From NCBI RefSeq assembly GCF_039534165.1, contig NZ_BAAAUX010000014.1:496001-560000 (forward strand): a stretch of 64,000 bases of DNA, written 5' to 3'. Numbering within the stretch: the first letter of the stretch is position 1; each line of letters opens with the position of its first letter. Position numbers and translations under genes: made by a program. Positions 63,622 through 64,000 of the stretch are shown piece after piece. This DNA comes from Saccharopolyspora_D taberi. GTDB taxonomy: Bacteria; Actinomycetota; Actinomycetes; Mycobacteriales; Pseudonocardiaceae. The notes under the pieces were generated by a model. That model was not told where the DNA came from and did not search any database. It was given only the letters and a program-made list of their open reading frames with translations.

Positions 63622-64000
63622 TCAGTACGCGCCCTGCTTGGTCAGCACCGCGCGCACGGTCTTCCAGAGGATCACCGCGTCCAGCGCGAGGGACCAGTTC
63701 TCCACGTAGCGCAGGTCGAGCCGCACGCTCTCGGCCCACGACAGGTCGCTGCGCCCGCTGACCTGCCACAGCCCGGTCAGGCCCGGTTTGACCAGCAACC
63801 GCCGCTGCACCTCGTAGTCGTAGGTCTCGGACTCCTCCGGCAGCGGCGGCCTCGGGCCGACCAGCGACATGTGCCCGGCGAGCACGTTGAACAGCTGCGG
63901 CAGTTCGTCGAGCGAATACCGGCGCAGGAAGGCGCCGATCCTGGTGACCCGCGGATCGCGGCGCAGCTTGAACAGCGGGCCCGCCGCGTCGTTGGCGTCG
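63622..64000 (-). CDS. Priming sugar-phosphate transferase (partial, 5' end outside window)
   Basis: The visible C-terminal 125 residues include FKLRRDPRVTRIGAFLRRYSLDELPQLFNVLAG, MSLVGPRPPLPEE, KPGLTGLWQVSGRSDLSW and YVENWSLALDAVILWKT, the catalytic part of WbaP/WcaJ-type undecaprenyl-phosphate sugar phosphotransferases. It starts the lipid-linked repeat unit at the cytosolic membrane face. The start and N-terminal TMs lie beyond 64000. Confidence 0.95.
   Translation of the reverse strand, partial: DANDAAGPLFKLRRDPRVTRIGAFLRRYSLDELPQLFNVLAGHMSLVGPRPPLPEESETYDYEVQRRLLVKPGLTGLWQVSGRSDLSWAESVRLDLRYVENWSLALDAVILWKTVRAVLTKQGAY

Overview
The window reads as chromosomal DNA of a very GC-rich, filamentous-type actinomycete. 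Codon usage, frequent GTG/TTG starts, 4-bp start/stop overlaps, an ECF42-type sigma factor, a DUF5313 protein, a PLPDYDELP-type small protein and Cys-rich leader peptides all fit the Actinomycetia. The overall flavour is Pseudonocardiaceae/Saccharopolyspora-like, but this is an inference and not a species call. I saw no rRNA, tRNA, CRISPR array, integrase or insertion sequence.

Layout. 1-5 kb: partial tautomerase, TetR regulator, a Pro/Ser/Thr-rich membrane protein and a large Hsp70-transmembrane-YVTN beta-propeller fusion. 4.3-11 kb: a signalling block made of a kinase that keeps its phospho-acceptor His but has lost its ATPase, a LuxR-type response regulator, a membrane pseudo-kinase fused to a dynamin-like GTPase, and a complete multi-TM histidine kinase. 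A 112-bp direct repeat sits inside this block. 11-24 kb: ordinary accessory metabolism and regulation (P450, DUF3048, cupin, LysR, isoaspartyl methyltransferase, CapA, OhrR/MarR-like regulator, DGPF protein plus ECF42 sigma factor, CobW GTPase, hydrolase, lipid kinase, APC permease).

24-34 kb: a tightly overlapping ROK regulator / oligopeptide-type ABC transporter / type I sulfatase operon, divergent from a TauD/AtsK-like dioxygenase and an SGNH hydrolase; probably sulfate-ester use. 35-37 kb: membrane GGDEF-HD-GYP protein. 37.4-44.2 kb: one operon with a GntR regulator, a 23-aa Cys-containing leader peptide with an attenuator-like hairpin region, an AprB-like ferredoxin, a NitT/TauT-type ABC transporter whose binding protein carries a NosL-like tail, and an AprA-like flavoprotein fused to HEAT repeats. 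44-52 kb: luciferase-like monooxygenases (three in total), secreted endonuclease I and small proteins. Several genes between 24 and 52 kb point to scavenging of organic or oxidised sulfur.

52-64 kb: exopolysaccharide locus with flippase, Wzz/BY-kinase-like protein lacking the Walker A lysine, CDP-alcohol phosphotransferase plus cytidylyltransferase, beta-helix lipoprotein, beta-propeller secreted protein, two glycosyltransferases, Wzy-like polymerase and the end of a priming sugar-phosphate transferase. The polymer is probably Wzx/Wzy-made and may carry a polyol-phosphate.

The best candidates for something undescribed are the pseudo-kinase-GTPase signalling block (4.3-11 kb) and the AprAB-like/ABC/NosL/leader-peptide operon (37.4-44.2 kb).
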